Positions 1 through 6,715 are shown, numbered from the stretch's first letter. The stretch: 7,396 nt of DNA from Candidatus Omnitrophota bacterium (GCA_022703295.1 JAKLDX010000047.1:1-7396); one strand, 5' to 3'. Notes: a model not told the origin generated them from the sequence alone. Program-made: numbers and translations.

Positions 1-335
1 GGTCAAGAAAGGGAGTAAAGATCGAGAACGGGAAAGAGACTATCCTCGATATGGGGATCACGCTGGGCGCTATAAATGTTAAATGCGTCGATGAGAATAG
101 CAAAGAAGCCAGGTGTGTGGTAAGCATAAAAAATGCCGAAAATAATAAAAGCGTAACTTCTACCACAACGAACCGCCTGATAGAGGTCATGCCCGGCAAG
201 TATAATGTGGAGATATTATCCAGCCCTATCCAGTCAAAGAAGGACGTAGTTGTAAAAGCCGGCGAAGAGACGGTTATTGAGACCACCGTTAAGTCATCGG
301 CCGCGTTAAAACAACCCGTTGGCGGGAAAAAATAA
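1..335 (+). CDS. C-terminal part of a beta-rich repeat protein (5' end outside window)
   Basis: The reading frame is open from the left edge (first full codon at base 3) to a TAA at 333-335, so the ATG at 51 is probably an internal methionine and the gene starts upstream. About 110 residues are visible. They alternate hydrophobic and polar residues in beta-strand fashion and contain a turn of the type PGKYNVEI, typical of small Ig-like or carboxypeptidase-regulatory/PEGA-like beta-sandwich modules. A short motif occurs twice, VKIENGKETILD (bases 15-50) and VVVKAGEETVIE (bases 246-281), exactly 231 nt or 77 residues apart, so the visible part spans about one repeat of a tandem array. The tail is short and lysine-rich (GGKK). 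No transmembrane segment or catalytic motif is seen. The next gene, rsmE, starts one base after the stop. The family and function are not recognised; such modules often sit in secreted or envelope proteins, but that is inference. Confidence 0.7.
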   Translation, partial: SRKGVKIENGKETILDMGITLGAINVKCVDENSKEARCVVSIKNAENNKSVTSTTTNRLIEVMPGKYNVEILSSPIQSKKDVVVKAGEETVIETTVKSSAALKQPVGGKK

Positions 336-336
336 A

Positions 337-1068
337 ATGAGCAGGTTCTTTGTATCCCCCGAGCTGGTCAGGGGCAACAATATCATGCTCAGCGGTAAGG
401 AGGCCCATCATATACTCGATGTGATGCGCCTTAAGGAACTGGACAAGGTGGTGACGTTCGACGGAACGGGCCGGGAATATATAGGCTTTGTAAAAGAGGT
501 CAGGCGTAAATCTCTGACAATAGAGATAGTCGAAACACGCACACCGCTTAATAAAGGGGCTTCCAGGATCACCCTCATTCAGGCCATACCGAAAAAGGAC
601 AAGATGGATTATATCGTGGAAAAAGCCACGGAGCTGGGGGCATATTCTATTATGCCGTCGATAACCAAGAGGACGATCCCTGACTGGGATGAAGGCAAGA
701 AGATCACCAGCCAGGAAAGATGGCAGAGGATAGCGCAGGAAGCGGCAAAGCAGTGCGGCAGGCTAGATGTCCCGGAGGTGAAAGCGCTCCGGGGCCTTGA
801 AAGCGTCCTGTCGGATGTGGGCGAATATGACCTTAAGCTTTTAGCGGCCCTGAGCGACGAAGCCGTCAGTTTAAAAGAAGCCCTGGGTGATTTCAAGGGC
901 GGCATGGTGGCGATCGCCATAGGCCCGGAAGGTGATTTCACCGCGGAGGAAGTAAAGAAAGCGCAAGATGCCGGATTTAAGCTTATTAATTTAGGCCCAC
1001 GGGTGCTGAAAAGCGATACGGCGGGCATTGCGGTATTATCGATATTAAACTATGAATTCTCAAATTAA
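337..1068 (+). CDS. rsmE: 16S rRNA (uracil(1498)-N(3))-methyltransferase RsmE
   Basis: Cytoplasmic SPOUT-superfamily enzyme that uses S-adenosylmethionine to methylate N3 of U1498 in helix 44 of 16S rRNA, at the decoding site. The protein has 243 residues, the usual RsmE length. The N-terminal PUA-like RNA-binding part (about residues 1-70) begins MSRFF and contains the HHILDVMRL stretch. The SPOUT domain follows, with KKDKMDYIVEKATELGA, ERWQRIAQEAAKQCGR, GPEGDF (196-201) and the knot segment LGPRVLKSDTA (219-229), which forms the SAM-binding trefoil knot. RsmE often has RILRxETA here, so VLKSDTA is a mild variant. I chose ATG 337 because homologues begin M-[SR]-R-F-F; a TTG at 319 would add six non-conserved residues. 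The only Shine-Dalgarno-like stretch is a weak GGCGGG (321-326), and the start lies one base after the preceding stop, so coupled translation is likely. Its 3' end overlaps mtaB by 17 nt. Confidence 0.95.
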   Translation: MSRFFVSPELVRGNNIMLSGKEAHHILDVMRLKELDKVVTFDGTGREYIGFVKEVRRKSLTIEIVETRTPLNKGASRITLIQAIPKKDKMDYIVEKATELGAYSIMPSITKRTIPDWDEGKKITSQERWQRIAQEAAKQCGRLDVPEVKALRGLESVLSDVGEYDLKLLAALSDEAVSLKEALGDFKGGMVAIAIGPEGDFTAEEVKKAQDAGFKLINLGPRVLKSDTAGIAVLSILNYEFSN

Positions 1069-2395
1069 CGCGCAGAAAAGATTTTTCATACATACGCTGG
1101 GATGCAAGGTCAATCAATACGAGTCCCAGGCGATGAGAGAGATATTGCTCAGGGCCGGTTATAAGGAATGCCTCTCGAAAGACCTCGCGGACATTTACAT
1201 TGTAAATACCTGTACCGTTACCGAAAAAGCCGACAGGGAGTCCAGGTATTGGATGGGTTTTTTCCACAAGGCAAATCCGGGGGCTAAGATAGTCGTCACC
1301 GGATGCTATACCGAGAACGATTCCGCTAATATTACATTTTTACCCGGCGTGATGCATATCTTAAAAAATAAGGAAAAATCTGGTATAGCCGATATACTTG
1401 ATGAGTCACGCATGTCACAGGTAAGCACCGCCGGATCAGGAAAAAGAGAGCCTTTATTCATCACAGATTTTAAAGACCATACCAAGGCCTTTGTGAAGAT
1501 CCAGGACGGATGCGAGAATAGATGCGCCTATTGCAAAGTGCCTCTGGTTAGAGGTACTCTGCACTCCAAGCCCCTGGCGGATGTCGCGAGAGAAGTTGCC
1601 GGCCTTGTGGAAAAAGGCTTCAAGGAGATCGTGCTGACGGGGATATGCCTTGGTGCGTGGGGTAAAGACATATGCCCGGACGTGATATCTGAACGCGCGG
1701 GGCTTGGCTCGGCCAGCCTGGCAGATGTAATAAGGGCGCTTAAGAAGCTGAGCGGCGAATTCAGGATACGTTTAAGTTCAATCGAGCCCAAGTATATAAC
1801 TGACGAGCTCCTTGAGTTAATATCTTCGGATAAAAAGGTATGCAGGCATCTGCATATACCGCTTCAGTCCGGAGACGATGAGGTGCTCAGGAGGATGAAC
1901 AGGCCGTATTCCGCAAAGGAGTACATGGGCTTAATCGGTAAAGTAAAAAATAAGGTGAAAGACATAGCGATATCTACGGATATCCTGATAGGCTTTCCCG
2001 GAGAGTCGGAGGCGGGTTTCAGGAATACGGTAAATTGCGTTAAAGAGATGCGGCCGGTGAAAACGCATATATTTACATTTTCAAGAAGAAAAGGGACTAT
2101 CGCATATGATTTTGACGGCCTGGCAGATAAGGATGTCCTCAGGAAGAGGTACTTTGAGATGCACATAGCGGCCTTAAGCGCTTCGTATCTGTATAGAAGT
2201 CAGTTCCTCGGACAGAAGCTCGATGTCCTTGTTGAAACGAAGAGAGACAGGCATTCCGGATTTCTTACGGGGTATTCGGATAATTATATAAGGGTGCTTT
2301 TTGCCGGGCCGGATGAGATCATGAAAAAAATATTACCTGTAAGGATTGATGACCTGAACCTGTTGCAGACGAGAGGGGTTTATGACGCAGAGTAA
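1052..2395 (+). CDS. mtaB: tRNA t6A37 methylthiotransferase MtaB (radical SAM)
   Basis: Radical SAM methylthiotransferase that converts t6A at position 37 of ANN-decoding tRNAs to ms2t6A, using two iron-sulfur clusters. The order is the full MTTase layout. The N-terminal UPF0004 domain has three cluster cysteines: C18 in TLGCKVNQYES, C54 in VNTCTVT and C85 in VTGCYTE. The radical SAM domain has the CxxxCxxC motif C154-C158-C161 (DGCENRCAYC), then LTGICLGAWG, RLSSIEP, HIPLQSGDD and ILIGFPGE. A C-terminal TRAM-like RNA-binding region occupies about residues 385-445. TLGCKVNQ, VRGTLHS and RLSSIEP fit MtaB (YqeV) better than MiaB or RimO. At 447 residues it is full length. ATG 1052 is the first possible start, since an in-frame TAA lies at 1046-1048; it has no clear Shine-Dalgarno and sits inside rsmE, suggesting coupled translation. 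A cysteine (C199) replaces the more usual His/Asn in LTGI-x-LG. Confidence 0.93.
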   Translation: MNSQINAQKRFFIHTLGCKVNQYESQAMREILLRAGYKECLSKDLADIYIVNTCTVTEKADRESRYWMGFFHKANPGAKIVVTGCYTENDSANITFLPGVMHILKNKEKSGIADILDESRMSQVSTAGSGKREPLFITDFKDHTKAFVKIQDGCENRCAYCKVPLVRGTLHSKPLADVAREVAGLVEKGFKEIVLTGICLGAWGKDICPDVISERAGLGSASLADVIRALKKLSGEFRIRLSSIEPKYITDELLELISSDKKVCRHLHIPLQSGDDEVLRRMNRPYSAKEYMGLIGKVKNKVKDIAISTDILIGFPGESEAGFRNTVNCVKEMRPVKTHIFTFSRRKGTIAYDFDGLADKDVLRKRYFEMHIAALSASYLYRSQFLGQKLDVLVETKRDRHSGFLTGYSDNYIRVLFAGPDEIMKKILPVRIDDLNLLQTRGVYDAE

Positions 2396-3155
2396 GAACG
2401 CCAGTGTCGTTATTGTGGTATGGAACCAGCTTTGCTATACGAAATTGTGCGTAGAATCTATACTCAAGAATACCAAGACGCCGTTTGAACTGGTTATAGT
2501 TGATAATGGCTCAAGGCCTGACGTTAAGGAATATTTTGATTCTTTAAAGAGCGGAGTGGATATAAGGTATTTACGCAATGATGAAAATCTTGGGCCTATA
2601 CGCGGGATAAACCAGGGCTTAAAGGCCTCAAGATACGGTTATGTAGCGGTTATCCATAATGATGTGCTTATATTAGAAGAAGACTGGCTCGGGAAGATAA
2701 TATCCGTGATGGAGAAAGACCTGAAGATCGGCATCGCGGGCCTGGCAGGAAGGCAGGAAATACACAAGACGGGCTGCGTGAATGAAGCGACATTGAAGCA
2801 CAACCTGCAGAACGAAGACCTCAACGAACCGCTTAAAGAAGATTATGCCGAAGTGGCCGTCGTGGACGGGCTGTGTTTTGTGCTGCGGCGGGAGCTTATG
2901 GAAAGAATAAAAGGCCTGGATGAGTCTTATGGCTACATGCATTGTTATGACCTGGATATATCAATGCAAAGCATAGAGGCCGGGTTCAAAAATGTCGTCG
3001 TGAAGATTGCGGCAATGCACATAGCAAACGGCGGGATGACGCGCAAGCTCCGCGATTACAAGGAATTGGTCAAGGATGATTACGGTCTATTGAAGCGCAA
3101 CTGCAAGATATTTGCCAAAAAATGGCGCCACATGCTGCCGCTTAAGGTGGGGTAG
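2382..3155 (+). CDS. Family 2 glycosyltransferase (GT-A fold)
   Basis: Probable inverting glycosyltransferase that moves a sugar from a nucleotide-sugar donor to a cell-surface polysaccharide, lipid or protein acceptor at the cytoplasmic face of the membrane. The 257-residue protein shows the GT2 pattern: an opening beta-strand SVVIVVWNQ, the donor-binding VIVDNGS (DNGS at 41-44), RNDENLGPIRGINQGL (about 65-80), and VAVIHNDV (HND at 92-94) in the DxD metal-binding position. A later segment, VDGLCFVLRRELMERIKGLD, followed by CYDLDISMQSIEAGFK, is the usual acceptor-side and catalytic region, where the acidic YDLD probably includes the base. It resembles rhamnosyltransferase-like GT2 enzymes, but donor and acceptor cannot be read from sequence. 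No signal peptide or membrane helix is seen. The start overlaps mtaB by 14 nt and is preceded by GAGAGGGG (2371-2378). It does not obviously share a pathway with its RNA-modification neighbours. Confidence 0.87.
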   Translation: MTQSKNASVVIVVWNQLCYTKLCVESILKNTKTPFELVIVDNGSRPDVKEYFDSLKSGVDIRYLRNDENLGPIRGINQGLKASRYGYVAVIHNDVLILEEDWLGKIISVMEKDLKIGIAGLAGRQEIHKTGCVNEATLKHNLQNEDLNEPLKEDYAEVAVVDGLCFVLRRELMERIKGLDESYGYMHCYDLDISMQSIEAGFKNVVVKIAAMHIANGGMTRKLRDYKELVKDDYGLLKRNCKIFAKKWRHMLPLKVG

Positions 3156-3175
3156 ATCTTTCTATAAAAATTTTC

Positions 3176-3203
3176 TTGACAAAGTTTCGTTTCGGGATAG
3201 AAT
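3176..3203 (+). promoter_or_regulatory. Sigma-70-type promoter for fabG-acpP-fabF
   Basis: A perfect -35 hexamer TTGACA (3176-3181), a 16 nt spacer and a -10 hexamer TAGAAT (3198-3203, five of six matches) lie in the 73 nt gap between the glycosyltransferase and fabG. Transcription would start near 3210, giving a leader of about 20 nt that contains the fabG ribosome binding site GAAAGG (3217-3222). No operator-like inverted repeat is evident. No terminator precedes it, so read-through from block 1 is possible. Confidence 0.78.
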
Positions 3204-3228
3204 AGGCTAAAGTTTTGAAAGGTAAAAC

Positions 3229-3969
3229 ATGGAATTAAAAGACAAAGTAGCACTGGTTACGGGCGGCGCACGCGGTATAGGCAGGGAGATAGCGCTTCTA
3301 TTTGCTAAAGAAGGCGCGGACATAGCCATCTGCGATGTCAACGCCGAAGTTTTAGGCGCGACGCAGAAAGAGATAGAATCTTTAGGACGGAAAGCCATTA
3401 CGGGCGTTGTGGATGTCACGAAGTCCGACCAGGTCGATGGGTTTGTCCAAAAAATTCTTGACAAATTTAAGAAAATAGATATACTTGTAAACAATGCAGG
3501 CATTACCAGGGACGGTCTTTTGGTCAGAATGTCAGAAGCTGACTGGGACCTGGTCCTGGCGGTCAACCTGAAAGGGGCCTTCAACTGCACAAAGGCAGTT
3601 TCGAAGATAATGATGAAACAGCGCGATGGCAGGATAGTGAATATGGCCTCTATTATAGGTATAATGGGTAACGCAGGCCAGGCTAATTACGCAGCTTCAA
3701 AAGGCGGCCTGATAGCTCTTACGAAGACGATAGCTAAAGAGCTTGCCTCCAGAAACGTGAGGGCCAACGCGATAGCGCCCGGTTTCATACAGACCGACAT
3801 GACTGCTAAATTGTCAGATGAAGTTAAAGGCGAGATGCTCAAATTTGTTCCGTTGGGGAAGTTCGGGACGGTGCAAGATGTTGCGAATCTCGCATTATTT
3901 TTAGTAAGTGACGATTCCGCCTATATAACGGGACAAGTTGTCCAGGTTGACGGCGGGATGGTGATGTAA
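3229..3969 (+). CDS. fabG: 3-oxoacyl-[acyl-carrier-protein] reductase FabG
   Basis: Short-chain dehydrogenase/reductase that reduces 3-oxoacyl-ACP to (R)-3-hydroxyacyl-ACP, the first reduction of each type II fatty acid elongation cycle, in the cytoplasm. At 246 residues it is the family's usual length. The Rossmann glycine motif is TGGARGIG (11-18), NNAG is at 88-91, and the catalytic tetrad is N113, S141, Y154 and K158 (YAASK). APGFIQTDM follows, and the C-terminus VDGGMVM is typical of FabG. The residue after the second beta strand is Asp36 (AICDVN), which in this superfamily usually favours NAD(H); NADPH-specific FabGs normally lack an acid there, although Arg15 is also present. ATG 3229 is preceded by GAAAGG at proper distance and by a strong promoter. 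acpP and fabF follow at 15 and 9 nt gaps, which supports a fatty acid synthesis role over a general alcohol dehydrogenase. Confidence 0.95.
   Translation: MELKDKVALVTGGARGIGREIALLFAKEGADIAICDVNAEVLGATQKEIESLGRKAITGVVDVTKSDQVDGFVQKILDKFKKIDILVNNAGITRDGLLVRMSEADWDLVLAVNLKGAFNCTKAVSKIMMKQRDGRIVNMASIIGIMGNAGQANYAASKGGLIALTKTIAKELASRNVRANAIAPGFIQTDMTAKLSDEVKGEMLKFVPLGKFGTVQDVANLALFLVSDDSAYITGQVVQVDGGMVM
3458..3485 (+). promoter_or_regulatory. Possible internal promoter inside fabG
   Basis: Within fabG codons there is TTGACA (3458-3463), a 16 nt spacer and TATACT (3480-3485, five of six to consensus). It could give extra transcripts for acpP and fabF. The same bases encode a conserved FabG stretch (ILDKFKKIDILVNN), so the match may be a by-product of coding. 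The bases around its -35 closely resemble those of the fabG promoter (3166-3185). Confidence 0.3.
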
Positions 3970-3972
3970 AAA

Positions 3973-3980
3973 TAAGGAGG
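3973..3980 (+). promoter_or_regulatory. Strong ribosome binding site of acpP
   Basis: TAAGGAGG, a near-perfect complement to the 16S rRNA 3' end, ends 4 nt before the acpP ATG. It is the strongest Shine-Dalgarno in the window and contrasts with the poor sites of fabF, mtaB and rsmE. It fits the need for much more ACP than enzyme. Confidence 0.85.
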
Positions 3981-3984
3981 GAAA

Positions 3985-4224
3985 ATGGAAGTATCTCAGG
4001 ACAAGATCAGACAAATTATTGCGGACCAGCTCGGCGTTAAGAAAGAAGAAGTAACGGATAGCGCCAAGTTCGTTGATGATTTAGGAGCGGATTCGCTTGA
4101 TACAGTTGAGCTAGTTATGGCGTTGGAAGAAGAGTTCGGAATAGAGATCCCGGACGAAGATGCCGAAAAACTGGCGACAGTTGGCGACGCTCTGAGATAC
4201 ATCGAAGAGAAATCCGGTAAATAA
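3985..4224 (+). CDS. acpP: Acyl carrier protein
   Basis: Small acidic carrier protein that holds growing acyl chains as thioesters on a 4'-phosphopantetheine arm and presents them to FabG, FabF and the other fatty acid synthesis enzymes. At 79 residues it matches typical AcpP. The attachment site is Ser37 in GADSLDTVELVMALEEEFG; holo-ACP synthase would modify it. Helix II and III residues EIPDEDAEKLATVGD and the terminal YIEEK are classical. The protein is rich in Glu and Asp, as expected for the charged surface that docks with basic patches on partner enzymes. Its place between fabG and fabF is the standard bacterial order and argues for a primary-metabolism ACP, not a polyketide or non-ribosomal peptide carrier. 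Confidence 0.97.
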   Translation: MEVSQDKIRQIIADQLGVKKEEVTDSAKFVDDLGADSLDTVELVMALEEEFGIEIPDEDAEKLATVGDALRYIEEKSGK

Positions 4225-4233
4225 AAAGCTATA

Positions 4234-5493
4234 ATGCTTAAGAAAAGAAGAGTTGTCGTAACGGGCCTCGGCGTTGTATCCCCGATAGGAAACAGCATCG
4301 CAGACTTCTGGAAATCTCTCCTCGAGGGCAAATCCGGCGTAAAAAGGCTGGAATGTTTTGACCCTACGCACTTTACCTGCAAAATCGCGGCTGAAGTCAG
4401 GAATTTCGACCCTTCCGCGTATTTATCCCCTAAAGAGATGAAGAGGATGGATCGCTTTGTCCAGTTCGCGGTCGTTTCATCCAAGATGGCAATAGCCGAT
4501 TCGAAGCTGGACCTGGATAAGGAAGACAGGGACAGGATCGGTGTGCTCATAGGATCCGGCATAGGGGGCTTGCATACTGTAGAATCAGAGCATAAGCAGT
4601 ATATAAGGCTGGGAGAAGAGAAGGGGCCGGATAGGATATCGCCGTTCTTGATCCCCATGCTTATAGTCAATATGGCAACAGGCCAGACCTCCATCAGTTT
4701 AGGGCTTAAGGGTCCGAGTTCAGCCGTTGCCACAGCGTGCGCAACCGGAAATCACGCCATAGGCGACGCTTTCAAGGTAATACAGAGAGGCGATGCGGAC
4801 GCTATGGTGTGCGGAGGCGCGGAGGCTGCGATCACTCATATGGGTTTCGGCGGTTTTTGCGCACTGAAGGCGCTATCAACATCTTACAATGATCAGCCGG
4901 AACGCGCCTCCAGGCCATTCGATAAGAATAGGGACGGTTTCATAATAGGCGAAGGCGCCGGCGTAGTTATCCTGGAAGAGATGGAACACGCCGTAAAAAG
5001 GAACGCTCCGATATACTGCGAAATGATAGGATACGGTATGAGCGGAGACGCTTATCATATGACTGCGCCCGATCCGGAAGGTAACGGCGGCGTTCGGTGT
5101 ATGAATGCCTCTTTGAAAGATGCCGGGATAAAGCCGGAAGATGTCACTTACATAAATGCTCACGGCACTTCAACCTTATATAATGATAAGATCGAGACGC
5201 TTGCTATAAAGAAAGTATTCGGCCCTCACGCGAAAAAATTAGCCATCAGCTCTACTAAATCTGTCATGGGACATATGTTGGGCGCGGCAGGAGGCGCCGA
5301 ATTGATAGTATGCGCCCTGGCTATAAAAGAAGGTATTATCCCACCGACAATAAATTATGAAACGCCGGATCCTGATTGCGATCTGGACTATGTCCCCAAT
5401 AAGCCGCGTGCCTCAAAGATCAAGGTTGCCTTATCTAACGCGCTTGGTTTTGGCGGACATAACGCCACTCTCATTGCGAGAAAAGTGACTTAA
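4234..5493 (+). CDS. fabF: 3-oxoacyl-[acyl-carrier-protein] synthase II FabF
   Basis: Condensing enzyme that joins malonyl-ACP to acyl-ACP with loss of CO2, elongating the chain by two carbons. The thiolase-fold protein has 419 residues (family about 410-420). The Cys-His-His triad is complete: nucleophile C169 in ATACATGNHAIG, H310 in HGTST and H347 in STKSVMGHMLG, with the conserved Lys342. The C-terminal gatekeeper loop is ALGFGGHNATL (F406). HGTST is followed by Leu315, where Pro is usual; His409 replaces the Thr of E. coli FabF. FabF rather than FabB is favoured by the acpP neighbour and the RVVVTGLGVVSPIG start. ATG 4234 begins the conserved N-terminus but has no clear Shine-Dalgarno; it lies 9 nt after the acpP stop, so ribosomes leaving acpP may re-initiate here. 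Confidence 0.96.
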   Translation: MLKKRRVVVTGLGVVSPIGNSIADFWKSLLEGKSGVKRLECFDPTHFTCKIAAEVRNFDPSAYLSPKEMKRMDRFVQFAVVSSKMAIADSKLDLDKEDRDRIGVLIGSGIGGLHTVESEHKQYIRLGEEKGPDRISPFLIPMLIVNMATGQTSISLGLKGPSSAVATACATGNHAIGDAFKVIQRGDADAMVCGGAEAAITHMGFGGFCALKALSTSYNDQPERASRPFDKNRDGFIIGEGAGVVILEEMEHAVKRNAPIYCEMIGYGMSGDAYHMTAPDPEGNGGVRCMNASLKDAGIKPEDVTYINAHGTSTLYNDKIETLAIKKVFGPHAKKLAISSTKSVMGHMLGAAGGAELIVCALAIKEGIIPPTINYETPDPDCDLDYVPNKPRASKIKVALSNALGFGGHNATLIARKVT

Positions 5494-5499
5494 CCCGCC

Positions 5500-5528
5500 T
5501 TGACATACTTTCTGCTATGTCTTATAAT
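5500..5528 (+). promoter_or_regulatory. Exact-consensus sigma-70 promoter for the acyl-CoA dehydrogenase-etfB operon
   Basis: TTGACA (5500-5505), a 17 nt spacer and TATAAT (5523-5528) match the housekeeping sigma-70 consensus at all twelve positions with optimal spacing, in the 64 nt gap after fabF. Transcription would start near 5535. The short leader carries AAAAGGAG (5544-5551), 6 nt before the ATG at 5558. I see no obvious palindromic operator overlapping it, although a regulator site cannot be excluded. Confidence 0.88.
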
Positions 5529-5557
5529 TAACCAATTAAACTTAAAAGGAGCCTTTT

Positions 5558-6715
5558 ATGGACTATTTGCTTAATGAACAACAGTTGATGGTAAGGGATT
5601 TGGCGAGAAAGATAGCGCGGGAGAAGATAAAGCCCGTCGCGGCAAAATATGACGAAACAGAAGAATTTGCCTGGGAGATAGTAAAGGTATTGTCAGATAG
5701 CGATCTCTTCGGCGTGTATATCCCCGAGGCATACGGCGGACTGGGCGGCGGCGTAATGGACATGTGCCTGGTCACCGAAGAACTTTCAAAGGCCTGCGGC
5801 GGAATAGCGCTTGGTTTTGCCGGAACCGGCTTGGGCACTTTTCCGATACTTCTTTACGGCAGCGAAGAACAGAAGAAGAAGTACCTTCCCGATATAGCGA
5901 AGGGTAAAAGGCTCGCCGCTTTTTGCATAACGGAAGCTGAGGCCGGTTCGGATGCGGGAAGCATAAGGACTAATGCCAAGCAAGACGGCGACCATTATAT
6001 ATTGAACGGCACGAAACAATGGATAACTAATGCCGGTGAGGCGGAAATTTATACTGTCATAGCGATAACCGATAAGAGTAAAGGTGCCCGCGGCGCAAGC
6101 GCTTTTATAGTTGAAAAAGGCACCAAGGGGCTGGATTTCGGTAAAAAAGAAAAAAAACTGGGCATACGCGCTTCTGCCACCCGGGAGGTCATATTTACGG
6201 ATTGCAGAATTCCTAAAGAGAACCTGATATCAAAAGAAGGAATGGGCTTTATAGTCGCGATGAAGACGTTCGATAATTCCCGCCCGGGAGTTGCTGCACA
6301 GGCATTAGGGATAGCTCAGGGCGCTTTCGATCATGCATTGGAATATGCACGAAAAAGAGTGCAGTTTGGCCAGCCCATATCAAGTTTCCAGGCGATACAG
6401 CATATGCTTGCCGACATGGGCACACAGATAGAAGCTGCCAGGGCGCTTGTTTACGCGACGGCCAGAATGGTTGATTCAGGGGCTAAGAGCGTTGCAAAAG
6501 AGTCTTCTATGGCGAAACTTTACGCAAGCGACGTTGCGATGAAAGTTGCCGTAGACGCGATACAGATATTCGGCGGATACGGTTATATGAGGGAATATCC
6601 GGTTGAGAAATACATGCGCGACGCTAAGATCACGCAGATCTATGAAGGGACGAACCAGATCCAGCGTAATGTCATAGCCGCGCAACTGATAAAAGAGAGC
6701 TTAAAAGGGGAATAG
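5558..6715 (+). CDS. Acyl-CoA dehydrogenase (FAD, short/medium-chain type)
   Basis: Flavoenzyme that interconverts acyl-CoA and trans-2-enoyl-CoA at the alpha-beta bond, passing electrons to or from electron-transfer flavoprotein. At 385 residues it is the length of butyryl-CoA dehydrogenase-like members. The N-terminal helical domain is about 1-115. The middle beta domain has CITEAEAGSDA (123-133; the second Ala is Pro in many relatives) and GTKQWITNAG (151-160), which line the flavin and substrate. The C-terminal helical domain has RKRVQFG (FAD-binding RVQFG at 267-271), IFGGYGYMREYPVEKYMRDAK and the catalytic base E363 in QIYEGTNQIQR, the position used by short- and medium-chain enzymes. 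Chain length and physiological direction cannot be told from sequence. A good Shine-Dalgarno and a consensus promoter precede it, and its stop shares a base with the etfB start, so the two are co-translated and ETF is the likely partner. Confidence 0.93.
   Translation: MDYLLNEQQLMVRDLARKIAREKIKPVAAKYDETEEFAWEIVKVLSDSDLFGVYIPEAYGGLGGGVMDMCLVTEELSKACGGIALGFAGTGLGTFPILLYGSEEQKKKYLPDIAKGKRLAAFCITEAEAGSDAGSIRTNAKQDGDHYILNGTKQWITNAGEAEIYTVIAITDKSKGARGASAFIVEKGTKGLDFGKKEKKLGIRASATREVIFTDCRIPKENLISKEGMGFIVAMKTFDNSRPGVAAQALGIAQGAFDHALEYARKRVQFGQPISSFQAIQHMLADMGTQIEAARALVYATARMVDSGAKSVAKESSMAKLYASDVAMKVAVDAIQIFGGYGYMREYPVEKYMRDAKITQIYEGTNQIQRNVIAAQLIKESLKGE

Noticed and set aside
51..53. ATG at 51 as the true start of the first gene
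   Set aside because: The frame is open to the left edge and the upstream residues contain the same motif as residues 66-77 of this frame, so the coding region continues upstream. No ribosome binding site precedes it.
319..336. TTG at 319 as an alternative rsmE start
   Set aside because: It adds six residues (MAGKNK) absent from the family N-terminus, while ATG 337 gives the conserved MSRFF beginning.
609..1028. Long open frame on the minus strand inside rsmE
   Set aside because: It is fully antisense to a well-conserved gene, and its serine- and proline-rich translation has no recognisable family. The same holds for the other minus-strand frames, including the 245-codon one at 3996-4733 opposite acpP/fabF.
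3156..3175. Terminator after the glycosyltransferase (AT-rich stretch with AAAATTTT)
   Set aside because: There is no GC-rich stem followed by a T run; the short AT palindrome is better seen as upstream sequence of the fabG promoter.
4230..4235. TATAAT overlapping the fabF start codon as a promoter -10
   Set aside because: No -35-like hexamer lies 16-18 nt upstream, and a transcript from it would start downstream of the fabF start codon.
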